Source of the DNA: Gammaproteobacteria bacterium
GTDB taxonomy: Bacteria > Pseudomonadota > Gammaproteobacteria > Eutrophobiales > Eutrophobiaceae
Length of the DNA stretch: 64,000 bases
Direction of reading: 5' to 3'
NCBI GenBank assembly: GCA_028279365.1
Contig: JANQNX010000013.1
Span: 335,946 to 399,945 of the forward strand
Position numbers and translations under genes: made by a program. This document shows positions 16,795 to 26,054 of this stretch, in pieces (positions within the stretch are counted from its first letter, which is position 1; every line of letters starts with the position of its first letter). The notes below the pieces were generated by a model. It searched no databases and was not told where the DNA came from. It worked only from the letters and a program-made list of their open reading frames with translations.

Positions 16795-19395
16795 TTATTT
16801 TTCAGTCATTAAAGTTCGTGCATTTTGGCTTTTAAGGTATGAAAAAAGACTATCAATATCAAAACCCTTGTTTTGAAGCTGCTCAGATGCTTCCGCTCTC
16901 CAAACTAAATTACCTGGTTCTGAAAATGTTTTTCTAAGTTCTCTAACTAATGCCATGGCATCAGCAGCCCACTGTTTAAAGTCAGAGAGTTTCCATAAAC
17001 TAAGGTTATTTAAATGTGGCTCAGCACCAGATTGATATACATCAACTTGAGTTAATAAAACTGGAATGATTTCTACTTCTTCAGGCTTACATGAAAGAAC
17101 GTTTTCTTTCATCCATGCCGGGTGAGATGATGCTTGTCTCGCTTTTGTTGGATCTAATTTCGATTGCGGATTAGTATCTACATAATCTTCAAATACAATA
17201 CATTTTAAACCTACTTGCCACCATGGATCAGGTGATGCGCTAGATTCTATTTTTTCTGCATCATACCCCAAATGTTCTCCTAGCAATTTATGTGCATTTT
17301 CAAATTTGCTGGGATCATTTAAACCCTCAAGTATTTCTTTTTCTCTTTTAGAATAATTTCGATCATGCCTCATGCCAAGATTACTCAATGTTGTTTCAAT
17401 CTTTTCAACTTGAAACATCACATTATGATTTACCTTACTTTCTAGTGTGCTCTCCGTATTACTCTCGCTAGCAGCTGAGAGTTGAACTAACCAAGGTATG
17501 CCATGCGCAGCTTTTTTTGCACCTAAAAAATGCTCGCGTGCTTTAACCGCAAATGAGGAATGCCCCTCTGATGCAGACATAGCAGCAGCAGAACCTGCAA
17601 GATATTCCCAAAGTGCTCGATACCCGCGCAGACCACTATCAGTAAGTATAGAAATTACACTTTCAGCGTTTGATACAGCCTCTGAATAATCATGACTCCA
17701 CATTGATAATTGATATTTGACTTCGTATTGAACAGCGTCTGATAGCTGGTCTATGCTAGGAAAAGAGTCTTTATCTACTTCGTTCCTATAATCAACTATC
17801 ATCTGATTTACGGCTTCCCAATCTGCGCCATTCTCTATGAAGATTTCGAAGTTCTCTAGAAAATCAGATATTTCTTTATCCTTAGATTGCTCAACACCAA
17901 ACCACAATTCCGCTTGAAGTTCTGGGTGAAAATACCTCCTTCTTCTTGGATCCGAAAGATAATCAGGTAATTCATCTCCTGTAACTACTACCGCAGAGTA
18001 ATCCTCTAAGGATCTAGTGCATCGACCAATAGCCTGCAAGACCCTAGTTTGTATTCTCTCATTGTATAGAATATTTGCTCCCATTCTTGTCATAAAGAAG
18101 CGTTCTTGAGCATTTACTGCTTTTGGCAACCCCTCTATACACAATAATCGACATTCATCACCAGGAAAGTCGATCCCATCATATCTATTAGCAACGACTG
18201 CAACTGCGTTTTCGGTAGTGACAAAATTATCTTTAGATAACTCTATATCCTCGGCTGAAAATACTTTCAGTGATAAATTATCATTAATATCTTCAGCTAT
18301 TTCCTCCCTCATATGATCACTTGGCACAAGCACCAAACTTCGCTTCGATCGTTTTAATAGTGAGTGTCGCAATGTCACTTCTTCTTCTTGCTCTAATGAT
18401 AAGCTGGGAAATATAAAAAACCTTCTACCAACCCCCTGTGTATCCCAACCATCTGGCACTGGTAATCTTAAAATTTTTTCTCTCCCCATTAACCGTTCTA
18501 GATCTCCACCTTCTCCTAAAGTGGCAGACATATAGATTCGCTGCTTTGGTTTGTTGAAAGCCGCTAAAGACCATGTTGGAGCGATGATTGGGCGAATAAA
18601 GATCTCTGAAGTCGATAAATATATGTGACAAGATTTTAAATGATCTCGAAGCATAGACCATGGATAACGCAGATCTTTGTCTTTAGTATAAGTATCTAAT
18701 ACACCGACAATATCATCATGGATTTTTAAAAGTATTGGTGTAGGGACTTTATCAACCCAATATATTTCTGAGACAGAGTCCCATTGACCAGTCATTCTAG
18801 AGTAAGTTGTAGAATCGAGATGGGGTTCAAATATTGACGACAGAACATTATGCAAAGCTGCCTGATCATGGGCATGCCTGTTTATAGATAACGTCCACAT
18901 TTTTGCAACATAGTTTTCTGCCGCATGCGCATCGTCGACTATTACTATATCTGCATCAGAGAAATACGGGTTGGTATTAAATAAACTACTATATGTAGTA
19001 ACTGCTATGCGATCACCCTGATTGTAGTAAGCCTTGTCAGCTGCCGAATATTTTTTTCGTGAACCAGTAAACCCTACTACTGAAAGGCCATATTTATTTT
19101 CAGCTTGAGATACTGCCTGATTAACAAGTTGAATTGTGGGGCAAAGATAAACAACTTTTTCTTTATGTTTTCTTCGCCTCCATTCTGCGATCAGCAAACC
19201 AACTAAAGTTTTTCCGCTTCCGGTTGGTAACTGCAAAGCGACATCTTTTACATTTTCAGCTTCTGATGCATATTTCTGCATCATTGTCTGTTGATGCGGT
19301 AAGACATCAGGAATTTTTCTTCTAGGCAATTCCCGGAATAACAAATCCGGGCTTGTAGGAGCCGATGATTTTGGTTTGCTTTTAGTAAATGCCAT
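16795..19395 (-). CDS. Large stand-alone SF2 (DEAD/DEAH-type) helicase
   Basis: An 866-residue protein. The N-terminal helicase core has a Q-like block (LPHQQTMMQKY), Walker A QLPTGSGKT, motif Ia (YLCPTIQLVNQ), Walker B with IVIVDDAHA (a DDAH variant of DEAH), motif III-like YMSATLGEGG, and C-terminal QAIGRCTRS (motif VI). An insert between the two RecA domains and the IGRCTR motif recall XPD/DinG-like helicases. The last 350 residues are helical with no recognised domain. Such helicases are often found in defence or variable loci, but no HamA-like or nuclease partner is adjacent here. It is monocistronic. Confidence 0.8.
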   Translation of the reverse strand: MAFTKSKPKSSAPTSPDLLFRELPRRKIPDVLPHQQTMMQKYASEAENVKDVALQLPTGSGKTLVGLLIAEWRRRKHKEKVVYLCPTIQLVNQAVSQAENKYGLSVVGFTGSRKKYSAADKAYYNQGDRIAVTTYSSLFNTNPYFSDADIVIVDDAHAAENYVAKMWTLSINRHAHDQAALHNVLSSIFEPHLDSTTYSRMTGQWDSVSEIYWVDKVPTPILLKIHDDIVGVLDTYTKDKDLRYPWSMLRDHLKSCHIYLSTSEIFIRPIIAPTWSLAAFNKPKQRIYMSATLGEGGDLERLMGREKILRLPVPDGWDTQGVGRRFFIFPSLSLEQEEEVTLRHSLLKRSKRSLVLVPSDHMREEIAEDINDNLSLKVFSAEDIELSKDNFVTTENAVAVVANRYDGIDFPGDECRLLCIEGLPKAVNAQERFFMTRMGANILYNERIQTRVLQAIGRCTRSLEDYSAVVVTGDELPDYLSDPRRRRYFHPELQAELWFGVEQSKDKEISDFLENFEIFIENGADWEAVNQMIVDYRNEVDKDSFPSIDQLSDAVQYEVKYQLSMWSHDYSEAVSNAESVISILTDSGLRGYRALWEYLAGSAAAMSASEGHSSFAVKAREHFLGAKKAAHGIPWLVQLSAASESNTESTLESKVNHNVMFQVEKIETTLSNLGMRHDRNYSKREKEILEGLNDPSKFENAHKLLGEHLGYDAEKIESSASPDPWWQVGLKCIVFEDYVDTNPQSKLDPTKARQASSHPAWMKENVLSCKPEEVEIIPVLLTQVDVYQSGAEPHLNNLSLWKLSDFKQWAADAMALVRELRKTFSEPGNLVWRAEASEQLQNKGFDIDSLFSYLKSQNARTLMTEK

Positions 19396-19407
19396 ATTAA
19401 ATAATAT

Positions 19408-19440
19408 AAAGCCGCAGTGACTTTCATCAACTGCGGCTTT
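19408..19440 (-). terminator. Intrinsic terminator of the molybdopterin oxidoreductase gene
   Basis: An 11-bp perfect stem AAAGCCGCAGT / ACTGCGGCTTT around an 11-base loop, 39 bases past the stop of the minus-strand oxidoreductase gene. On that strand it is followed by TTTATATTATTT. It also marks the boundary to the helicase gene start at 19395. Confidence 0.8.
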
Positions 19441-19478
19441 TGTTTTCTAATCATCCATGATTATATTTTGTTAGTAAC

Positions 19479-21599
19479 TTACGATGCGGCTTCCACCTGC
19501 ACCAGGTTATCGAAGAACGTTGGTGAGTGGCCCATGTCGCCGAACTCGGCAGAGCTGGTGATGTTCACCGTACCTTTGTTGAGCTGTCGCCAGTAACCTA
19601 ATGTGGTGACAAGAATACCCTCGTTTACATCATCGGTGATCTTCGCTTTGCCTTCGTATGCGCCACGGTCATTAAACACTTTGACGTTACTGCCATCACT
19701 AATGCCACGTGATTCCGCATCGGCCGGATTCATCAATACGAATTGCTCACCTTGATCTTTGATCTTCATGTTCGCATAACACGAATTCAGGAAGGCATGG
19801 CTTTTCGGTGCAATCATACTGAGTGGATACTTCGCGGCCATTTCCGGATTAGTTTCGGGCCGTTCGTATGGTGGCAGGTAATCGGGTAACGGATCCAGAT
19901 CTTCACCCGGTTGGAAACCTTCGTACATTTGTCGGAATGGTGGTGCGACAAAATTCTTCGCCCCTTCTACCTTGAAGTTACACTTGCCGTTCGGTGTCGG
20001 GAAGTTACCTTCTTTATGTGGTGCACGGTCATCCTTGGTACCCACGTTGAGTCGGAAGAAACCGTTCTCACGCATGTAGTTCATGTCCGCGCCTTCGCAG
20101 GCCGGGGCATCCCAGTCGATGAAGTTTTCCAGGCACTCGGAATCAGACCAGTGCAAACGCTCTTCCTCGTAACCCATAGCCGTGGCCAGACGACGGAAGA
20201 TTTCATTATTGGGTAAGCATTCGCCCGGTGACTCGACGCTCTTGGCGTTGTAGGTCAGGTATAAATGACCCCAGGAAAGAATAATGTCTTCCATCTCGGC
20301 ACCCATCGAGGCCGGTAACACGATATCGGCATAAGACGCGGTATCTGATATGAAATGATCCGCCGCCACATGGAACAGGTCTTCACTTTCCAGTGCTTCG
20401 ACAATCTTATCGGTTTCCGGTGATTGCGTTACCGGGTTGGTATTCCAGGTCATGACCGATTTAATCGGCGTTTCCAGATTTTGTTCGCCGAGTAATGCCC
20501 TGCCCAGTTGCAGAATACTGACGACTTGCGTGCCTTCCGGTATCCATTCAGGTTTACAAATTACATCAAACTTATACGGATGTTCCCAAACCGGGAATTG
20601 TGTGACACCACCACCAACATGACGCCAGGCACCGGTTAATGCCGGAATACTGCTCACGGCACGAATGGTTTGACCGCCGCCATAATGACGTTCCAGCCCT
20701 ACTCCCATACGAATCGCAGCCGGTTGTTCGGTGGCGAGTTCTTTGGCGAGCTTGCGAATATCAGCAGCAGGAATACCGGTGATCTCTTCTGCCCATTCTG
20801 GCGTGTGTTTTTGGCAGTGTGCTTTTAAGTCATCAAAGCCTTCGGTGTAGTTATCAACATAATCCTGATCGACCAGACCTTGTTCGATGATGCTGTGAAT
20901 GACAGCCATTGCTAACGCACCATCAGTCGATGGTTTGGGTGCAATATGCCAGTCGGCTTGTTTTGCAGTACGTGATTTATACGCATCAATGACCACGACC
21001 TTGGCACCTTTTTGCTGGGCGTCTTTGACGATTGCCCAGTGATGCAGGTTGGTACTGACACTATTACATGCCCAGATAACAATATATTTGGAGTGAATAT
21101 AACTTTCTGGATCCACACCAGCGGTAGGACCCACGGTGAGTAACCACGCGGTACACGAACCTTCACCACAATAGGTACGCTCACAGACAGTGGCGCCCAT
21201 TTTATTAAAGAAGGCATCGCCACCGTTTAATCCATGCACCAAACCCTGGTGACCTAAATAGCTCACTGGCAGAATGGATTGCGGGCCGAATTCTTCAATT
21301 AGGGCTTTCCATTTATCGGTAATGGTGGTGATGGCTTCGTCCCAGGTAATTTGTTCGAATTGTTTGCTACCTTTGGGGCCGACGCGTTTCATCGGGTGCA
21401 GGATGCGGTCCGGATGATAATGACGTTTTTCGTAATCTTTGAGTTTGACGCAGAGACCGCCGCGCGTCATCGGGTGATCTTTATTGCCTCTGACACCGAT
21501 GACTTTGCCGTCTTCGATATCGAAGACCATCGCGCAGGTATCAGGACAATCGTGTGGACAGCCACCAAAGGCCGTCTCGACTTTCGGGTTTGCAGCCAT
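19479..21599 (-). CDS. Cytoplasmic molybdopterin oxidoreductase, possible FDH4-type formate dehydrogenase
   Basis: A 706-residue DMSO-reductase-superfamily enzyme without a Tat signal. A 4Fe-4S motif is at Cys14, 18, 22 and 50 (CPHDCPDTC then GGLC). MGD-binding blocks include WACNSVSTNLHHWAIV, VIDAYKSRTAKQADW and VMTWNTNP. The candidate molybdenum ligand is the cysteine in ERTYCGEGS. The C-terminal MPT-dinucleotide domain (SHAFLNSCYAN, VLMNPADAESRG, VKVFNDRG) is complete. In methylotrophs a cytoplasmic enzyme of this type with a small partner is the Fdh4A formate dehydrogenase; the assignment is inference from family and context. AGAGAGGAGC precedes the ATG. A small gene 129 bases upstream is probably its partner, and a terminator follows. 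Confidence 0.7.
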   Translation of the reverse strand: MAANPKVETAFGGCPHDCPDTCAMVFDIEDGKVIGVRGNKDHPMTRGGLCVKLKDYEKRHYHPDRILHPMKRVGPKGSKQFEQITWDEAITTITDKWKALIEEFGPQSILPVSYLGHQGLVHGLNGGDAFFNKMGATVCERTYCGEGSCTAWLLTVGPTAGVDPESYIHSKYIVIWACNSVSTNLHHWAIVKDAQQKGAKVVVIDAYKSRTAKQADWHIAPKPSTDGALAMAVIHSIIEQGLVDQDYVDNYTEGFDDLKAHCQKHTPEWAEEITGIPAADIRKLAKELATEQPAAIRMGVGLERHYGGGQTIRAVSSIPALTGAWRHVGGGVTQFPVWEHPYKFDVICKPEWIPEGTQVVSILQLGRALLGEQNLETPIKSVMTWNTNPVTQSPETDKIVEALESEDLFHVAADHFISDTASYADIVLPASMGAEMEDIILSWGHLYLTYNAKSVESPGECLPNNEIFRRLATAMGYEEERLHWSDSECLENFIDWDAPACEGADMNYMRENGFFRLNVGTKDDRAPHKEGNFPTPNGKCNFKVEGAKNFVAPPFRQMYEGFQPGEDLDPLPDYLPPYERPETNPEMAAKYPLSMIAPKSHAFLNSCYANMKIKDQGEQFVLMNPADAESRGISDGSNVKVFNDRGAYEGKAKITDDVNEGILVTTLGYWRQLNKGTVNITSSAEFGDMGHSPTFFDNLVQVEAAS

Positions 21600-21728
21600 G
21601 TTATGCTCCTCTCTGACATAGTTAGACTGCGGCTAAGTATATCGAATTGACGAGCTGATGGCAGGATTCTTTAAAACATATCAGTAAGATACATATACCC
21701 TATTAGTCTGCCGAATTAATGTTAACGA

Positions 21729-21998
21729 TCAGTGCCCGGCATTTACCTTTTTCGGGACAGATTCTGTGATGCGTGAACGCCATAGATTAACGGACTGGCT
21801 ATAGATATGTTGCTGGGCTGGCATCAGTTGAATATGGGGATGCTGGCATAATAATATGAGCGATTCGACAATATGTTCTGCCAGTTGCTGGCAAGGCCGC
21901 GTCGTGTAACGCGTCATCAGAAAAAACAGTCTTGCCTGTAATCGATCGATTGACTCTGTGGTGACTGTATCGATATGGGTTGACGATTTACTACGCAT
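21729..21998 (-). CDS. Small protein upstream of the Mo-oxidoreductase, candidate Fdh4B-like partner
   Basis: An 89-residue protein with an excellent ribosome binding site (AGAGGAGATAAGCC-ATG). The middle has a conserved look, with Cys then LAEHIVESLILLCQHPHI and a late YSQSVNLWRSR, resembling the small FDH4B-type proteins that accompany FDH4 (pattern from memory, low certainty). It lies 129 bases upstream of the oxidoreductase gene on the same strand, so the two probably form one operon. It could act as a maturation factor or a small subunit. Confidence 0.55.
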   Translation of the reverse strand: MRSKSSTHIDTVTTESIDRLQARLFFLMTRYTTRPCQQLAEHIVESLILLCQHPHIQLMPAQQHIYSQSVNLWRSRITESVPKKVNAGH

Positions 21999-22342
21999 GG
22001 CTTATCTCCTCTTGTTTGCGTAAGTTCTCTATTCAGTGTTTGCAAGGTGCTGGCACAAATTCGGATGGGTGATTCGCACAGACGTCTCAGCCTGGAATGG
22101 CTAACTGAGGCCTGCGCGGCTAACAGGTACAAATCTCGACACAGCGCCTTATTTGTCTGTTTGTCTCTTGATAACAATGATTTATATTCTGTTAACTTGG
22201 AAAATAAATGCATGACTACGCTTTCTGGATTCCATCTGACAACATGAATATGCGTTTCAGTATTAATGACTTTATACTTGTCCATTGATAATAATGATAA
22301 TCATTCTCATTTATTAATGTCAACCGGTAAATTACAAAAATA
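21999..22342. other. Intergenic region between divergent Mo-enzyme and MoxR/VWA operons
   Basis: About 340 bases. It holds a Fur box (separate entry). A minus-strand frame of 122 codons starting at 22285 runs through most of it and overlaps the 89-residue gene by 82 bases. It lacks a ribosome binding site and any recognisable family, so I do not call it as a gene. Confidence 0.4.
22290..22308. promoter_or_regulatory. Fur box (17 of 19 consensus bases)
   Basis: AATAATGATAATCATTCTC matches the classical Fur 19-mer GATAATGATAATCATTATC at 17 positions; the mismatches are at positions 1 and 17. It lies 34 bases upstream of the MoxR-like ATPase ATG (22343), a position where iron-bound Fur would block transcription. 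The divergent Mo-enzyme operon begins about 290 bases away and could also be affected. Confidence 0.8.
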
Positions 22343-23206
22343 ATGAACGAACTTTATCAACAACTCTGCAATGCCAATTACGTCGCCGATAAGTCGCTGT
22401 GTTTTTCTCTGCAAATGATGAATAGCGTTAACCGACCCTTGCTAATAGAAGGCGAAGCCGGTGTCGGTAAAACCGCTGTCGCGCAGGCATTGGCCAAAGC
22501 TCAGTCAACCGAATTAATACGCTTGCAGTGCTATGAAGGATTGGATGCACAGTCGGCGGTGTATGAGTGGAATTATGCCAAGCAGTTGATGTGGATAAAT
22601 ATTCAGCAAAAACAGCAGGACGCGGCGACACTCGACCATGTTTTTAGCCGCGAGTTTTTATTGGAGCGCCCTCTTCTCAAGGCCATCACCCAAAGCAAGG
22701 CACCGGTATTACTAATCGATGAAATCGACCGCGCCGATGAGGCATTTGAGGCTTATTTATTAGAGTTACTATCGGAATTCCAAGTCAGCATTCCGGAATA
22801 CGGCACTATTACGGCAACGACAGAGCCCAGCGTGATACTGACCTCCAACGCCAGTCGCGAACTCAGCGATGCATTACGCAGGCGTTGCCTATATCACTAT
22901 CTGGACTTCCCGGATAAGGTCAGGGAAAGCGAGATCATTAATGCGTCAATGCCCGATATCAATGAAAAACTGACCAGCCAGATCGTGCAGTTCATACAAT
23001 TGCTGCGCAAACAGGACCTGGTGAAACGTCCCGGTATTGCAGAGACGCTGGATTGGTCGGCTGCATTATTAAACATGAAAGTGAACGACTTAACCGAAGC
23101 TGTCGATCAAGTGTTGCATAGTCTAGGTTGCGTACTCAAGACCAGCGACGACAGACAACACATCAATCAGGAAAAAGTCAGTCAGTTACTGGCTGCGGTA
23201 AGATGA
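22343..23206 (+). CDS. MoxR-family AAA+ ATPase (CoxD-like)
   Basis: A 287-residue AAA+ protein. Walker A is GEAGVGKT (37-44), Walker B VLLIDEIDRAD near residue 125, sensor-1-like SVILTSNASRELSDALRRRC near 170 with the arginine finger region. The short length and the VWA partner immediately downstream are those of CoxD, the chaperone that helps assemble the Mo-Cu centre of CO dehydrogenase, and of other MoxR proteins that insert metal cofactors. The stop and the next start overlap as ATGA. A Fur box precedes the gene. The client is unknown; the molybdenum enzyme encoded divergently is the obvious candidate (inference). Confidence 0.85.
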   Translation: MNELYQQLCNANYVADKSLCFSLQMMNSVNRPLLIEGEAGVGKTAVAQALAKAQSTELIRLQCYEGLDAQSAVYEWNYAKQLMWINIQQKQQDAATLDHVFSREFLLERPLLKAITQSKAPVLLIDEIDRADEAFEAYLLELLSEFQVSIPEYGTITATTEPSVILTSNASRELSDALRRRCLYHYLDFPDKVRESEIINASMPDINEKLTSQIVQFIQLLRKQDLVKRPGIAETLDWSAALLNMKVNDLTEAVDQVLHSLGCVLKTSDDRQHINQEKVSQLLAAVR

Positions 23207-24333
23207 TAGCCAACAATGTTAGCGATCAGTTTGTTGATTTTACCGGTTATCTAAAACAAAACGGTTTCTCGATTGGCATTGACCAAACCCGGGACGCATT
23301 AACTCTTCTTGGTCGTCAGACCCGACCAGACCAACAATTCACTAAACAAACATTACGCGGACTGTTCTGCAGTAACCTCAGCCAGTGGCAACAGTTTGAT
23401 GATCTGTTTCAACAATTCTGGTTCTCATCCAATTTAGACAATGATGAAAAACCACATGAACGCAATCAAGCAATAACACGCAAGCAAAACAGTCAAAGCA
23501 GCGGTATTGCCGGGACCTCGACTGATCATTTCTCGGATATGTCGACCGACACTAGTGGTTCGGCATGCGGTGCTGGCAAACAACGCACCATTGGCAAGGC
23601 TGACTTTCGGTTTTTGAACGATACACGGGCGATGCGTGAGATTGAACGCTTAACTGAACGCCTGGCACTGTCACTGAAACAACAAAAATCCAGACGCAAG
23701 ACTTATAGTAATCAAGGCGAACAAATCGACATCCGCCAAACCTTACGTCGTAATATGAAATACGGAGGCGCGTTAATCACACCAAGATTCCGACAACAGT
23801 TAACCCGTCCATTCGAGTTGGTGATACTGCATGATGTCTCGCATTCCATGACCTGGAATAATCCCTTGCTGTTTCGGTTTGTGCGTGGTCTGGTCAGAAC
23901 TCTGCCAAAGACCGAAGCATTTGTGTTTCACACGCAGCTGCATCAGGTCACAACGCTTTATCGCGAGCGCTCGGTCAAGACCATGCAACAAAAGCTGGAA
24001 GCGAAAAATAACTTATGGCTGGGCGGCACCTGCATTGGCGAATCGCTACATGAATTCAATCAGCGCTATGCCAAAAAATATCTGAATTCGAAAACCGTAT
24101 TATTGATTATCAGCGATGGTTTTGATACCGATGCGCCGGAATACCTGGCAACGCAGTTGAAAATCATGCACCGACAGTGTCGGAGACTGTTGTGGCTCAA
24201 CCCGATGCTGGGTCGTGAGCATTACCAGGCCGATAGCGAAACATTTAACCAGGCCAGGCCGTATATTGACTCGCTCGTGCCAGCCAACACACTCGATTCA
24301 TTACGCTCTGTTATTCAGTCAATTCGACAATAA
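23203..24333 (+). CDS. VWA-domain protein (CoxE-like), partner of the MoxR ATPase
   Basis: A 376-residue protein starting at the ATG that overlaps the MoxR stop (ATGA); a longer frame from 23128 is rejected because it would overlap the ATPase by 79 bases. The C-terminal half is a VWA domain with the MIDAS motif DVSHS at residues 211-215, a later GGTCIGES threonine loop and IISDGFD. The N-terminal part is helical with a low-complexity Ser/Thr/Asn linker. CoxE/VWA proteins pair with MoxR ATPases as metal-cofactor maturation chaperones. Cytoplasmic, no signal peptide. Confidence 0.85.
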   Translation: MIANNVSDQFVDFTGYLKQNGFSIGIDQTRDALTLLGRQTRPDQQFTKQTLRGLFCSNLSQWQQFDDLFQQFWFSSNLDNDEKPHERNQAITRKQNSQSSGIAGTSTDHFSDMSTDTSGSACGAGKQRTIGKADFRFLNDTRAMREIERLTERLALSLKQQKSRRKTYSNQGEQIDIRQTLRRNMKYGGALITPRFRQQLTRPFELVILHDVSHSMTWNNPLLFRFVRGLVRTLPKTEAFVFHTQLHQVTTLYRERSVKTMQQKLEAKNNLWLGGTCIGESLHEFNQRYAKKYLNSKTVLLIISDGFDTDAPEYLATQLKIMHRQCRRLLWLNPMLGREHYQADSETFNQARPYIDSLVPANTLDSLRSVIQSIRQ

Positions 24334-24414
24334 ATCAATAACACTGCGGAAAGGCTAAAGAAAACCCGCATCTGGCCGTTACTGTTCCATGAACCATAAT
24401 AACTGGATGTGATC

Positions 24415-26040
24415 ATGGCCCTGTGGAATTTAAAAAATAAAAAAGTCCTGATTGTTGAAGACCACCAGGAAATGCGTGCGATTTTGCAATCGATCGTTGA
24501 ACCGCTGATACCTGAAGAAATCGTTACCGCAAAAAATGGCGAAGAAGCGATAGAAAGACTTGAGGAACAACAGTTCGATATTGTCTTCTGCGATTATAAT
24601 TTAGGCAACGGCAGAGACGGCCAGCAAGTGCTGGAAGAAGCAAAATACCGCGAATTCCTGCCTTTCAACGCCATCTTTGTCATGTGTACCGCTGAAAACA
24701 CCTCGGAAATGGTGATGGGCGCAATTGACTATTTACCCGATGACTACATTTCCAAGCCGTTTAATCGCACCGTCATTCACTCACGCTTGAAGAAACTGTT
24801 AGACCGAAAAAATAACCTGACAGACATCTCGTTATCGATGGCCGATAAGGATTACCGTAAGGCCTTATCGCAATGTGATGCCTTATTAAAAACGAAACCC
24901 GCTAACCGCAGCGACTTGCTTAAAACTAAAGGTGAACTGTTGATCACGCTGGGCGAATTTGATCAAGCGGTGGATATGTATGAAGACATTATCGAGGAGC
25001 GTGATATTCCCTGGGCTTACATGGGCCTGGGCAAAACCTATTTTTTCCAGAAAGAATACGAAGAAGCGTTACAGGTATTCTCCGGCCTGATTAAATCGAA
25101 TCCGTCTAATGTTGCTGCCTATGACTGGATGGCAAAGATCCATGAAGCGATGGGAGAACTGGATAAGGCCCAGCAGATGTTGGCTATTGGTGCCAGTAAA
25201 TCACCAAAGTCATTAGTTCGGCAGCGTCATCTGGCCCAGGTAGCGCATAAAAATAACGACCTCGAAACGGCAACGAGCAGTTATCAAAAGGCGATCAATG
25301 TCGGGCAACACTCCTGTTATAAAGCGACCGATGATTACAATGCGCTGGCCAAGACTCTGGTAGAAAACAACAAGGGTAATGAAGCGTTACAGGTTGTGGC
25401 CAAGATAGAAAAGGATTTTAAAAACACACCGCAGGCAAAAATGGCGGCCGCGCTGACTGAAGGGATGATTCATTCCAGTTCAGGTAATGAAGAAGCGGCA
25501 GGTAAATGTTTACAACAAGCACTGGATAGCTATGCCAAAGATGCACAAGGACTCTCCTCCAGTCTGGCGCTGGAATTAACCGACCTGTGTCTTGCTACCG
25601 GCAATGAAGAGGCGGCCAATGAAGTCGCGCAAAACCTTGTGCGTAATAATCATGATAATCAGGACATCATTGCCAAAACCAAACAGGTGTTCGCTGATGC
25701 CGGCAAGGCTGAGGCCGGTGATTCTCTGGTTGATACGACCAAGAAAGAGATCATCGATCTTAATAATAGCGGCGCCAGATTACTGAAAGAAGGCAAGCTG
25801 GAAGAATCCAGTGAATTATTCATGAAAGCGGCGCGCGGCATGCCGGATAATGTCATCGTCAATCTGAACGCAGCCTATTCTTTATTGCAGTTGATGAAGA
25901 AGACCGGCAAGGTAAAAAAATATTCAACTCGCGTTGGTGATTATCTGGAACGGGTTCGCACGCTGGATCCCGCTAACAAGAAATACCACGATCTGATGGC
26001 CAGCTTGAAACAAGCTACGCTTGCATCGAAGGCGGCCTAG
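24415..26040 (+). CDS. Response regulator with C-terminal TPR array
   Basis: A 541-residue protein: an N-terminal receiver domain (phosphoacceptor Asp60 in FCDYNLG, acidic pair at 15-16, conserved Lys in ISKPFNR) followed by roughly nine tetratricopeptide-like repeats to the C-terminus (AYMGLGKTYFFQKEYEEALQ, AYDWMAKIHEAMGELDKAQQ and similar). There is no DNA-binding output domain, so it signals by protein-protein contact. The ATG at 24415 is preferred to the in-frame GTG at 24409. The gene is followed 14 bases later by a histidine kinase, so they are a probable two-component pair. Confidence 0.85.
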   Translation: MALWNLKNKKVLIVEDHQEMRAILQSIVEPLIPEEIVTAKNGEEAIERLEEQQFDIVFCDYNLGNGRDGQQVLEEAKYREFLPFNAIFVMCTAENTSEMVMGAIDYLPDDYISKPFNRTVIHSRLKKLLDRKNNLTDISLSMADKDYRKALSQCDALLKTKPANRSDLLKTKGELLITLGEFDQAVDMYEDIIEERDIPWAYMGLGKTYFFQKEYEEALQVFSGLIKSNPSNVAAYDWMAKIHEAMGELDKAQQMLAIGASKSPKSLVRQRHLAQVAHKNNDLETATSSYQKAINVGQHSCYKATDDYNALAKTLVENNKGNEALQVVAKIEKDFKNTPQAKMAAALTEGMIHSSSGNEEAAGKCLQQALDSYAKDAQGLSSSLALELTDLCLATGNEEAANEVAQNLVRNNHDNQDIIAKTKQVFADAGKAEAGDSLVDTTKKEIIDLNNSGARLLKEGKLEESSELFMKAARGMPDNVIVNLNAAYSLLQLMKKTGKVKKYSTRVGDYLERVRTLDPANKKYHDLMASLKQATLASKAA

Positions 26041-26054
26041 AGGAATTCACTTTA

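Noticed and set aside
21917..22285. A 122-codon minus-strand frame between the Mo-enzyme partner gene and the Fur box.
   Set aside because: No ribosome binding site, no family resemblance, and it overlaps the well-supported 89-residue gene by 82 bases; kept only as a note.
23128..23202. A longer N-terminus for the VWA protein.
   Set aside because: It would overlap the MoxR gene by 79 bases; the ATGA-coupled start at 23203 is normal for such pairs.
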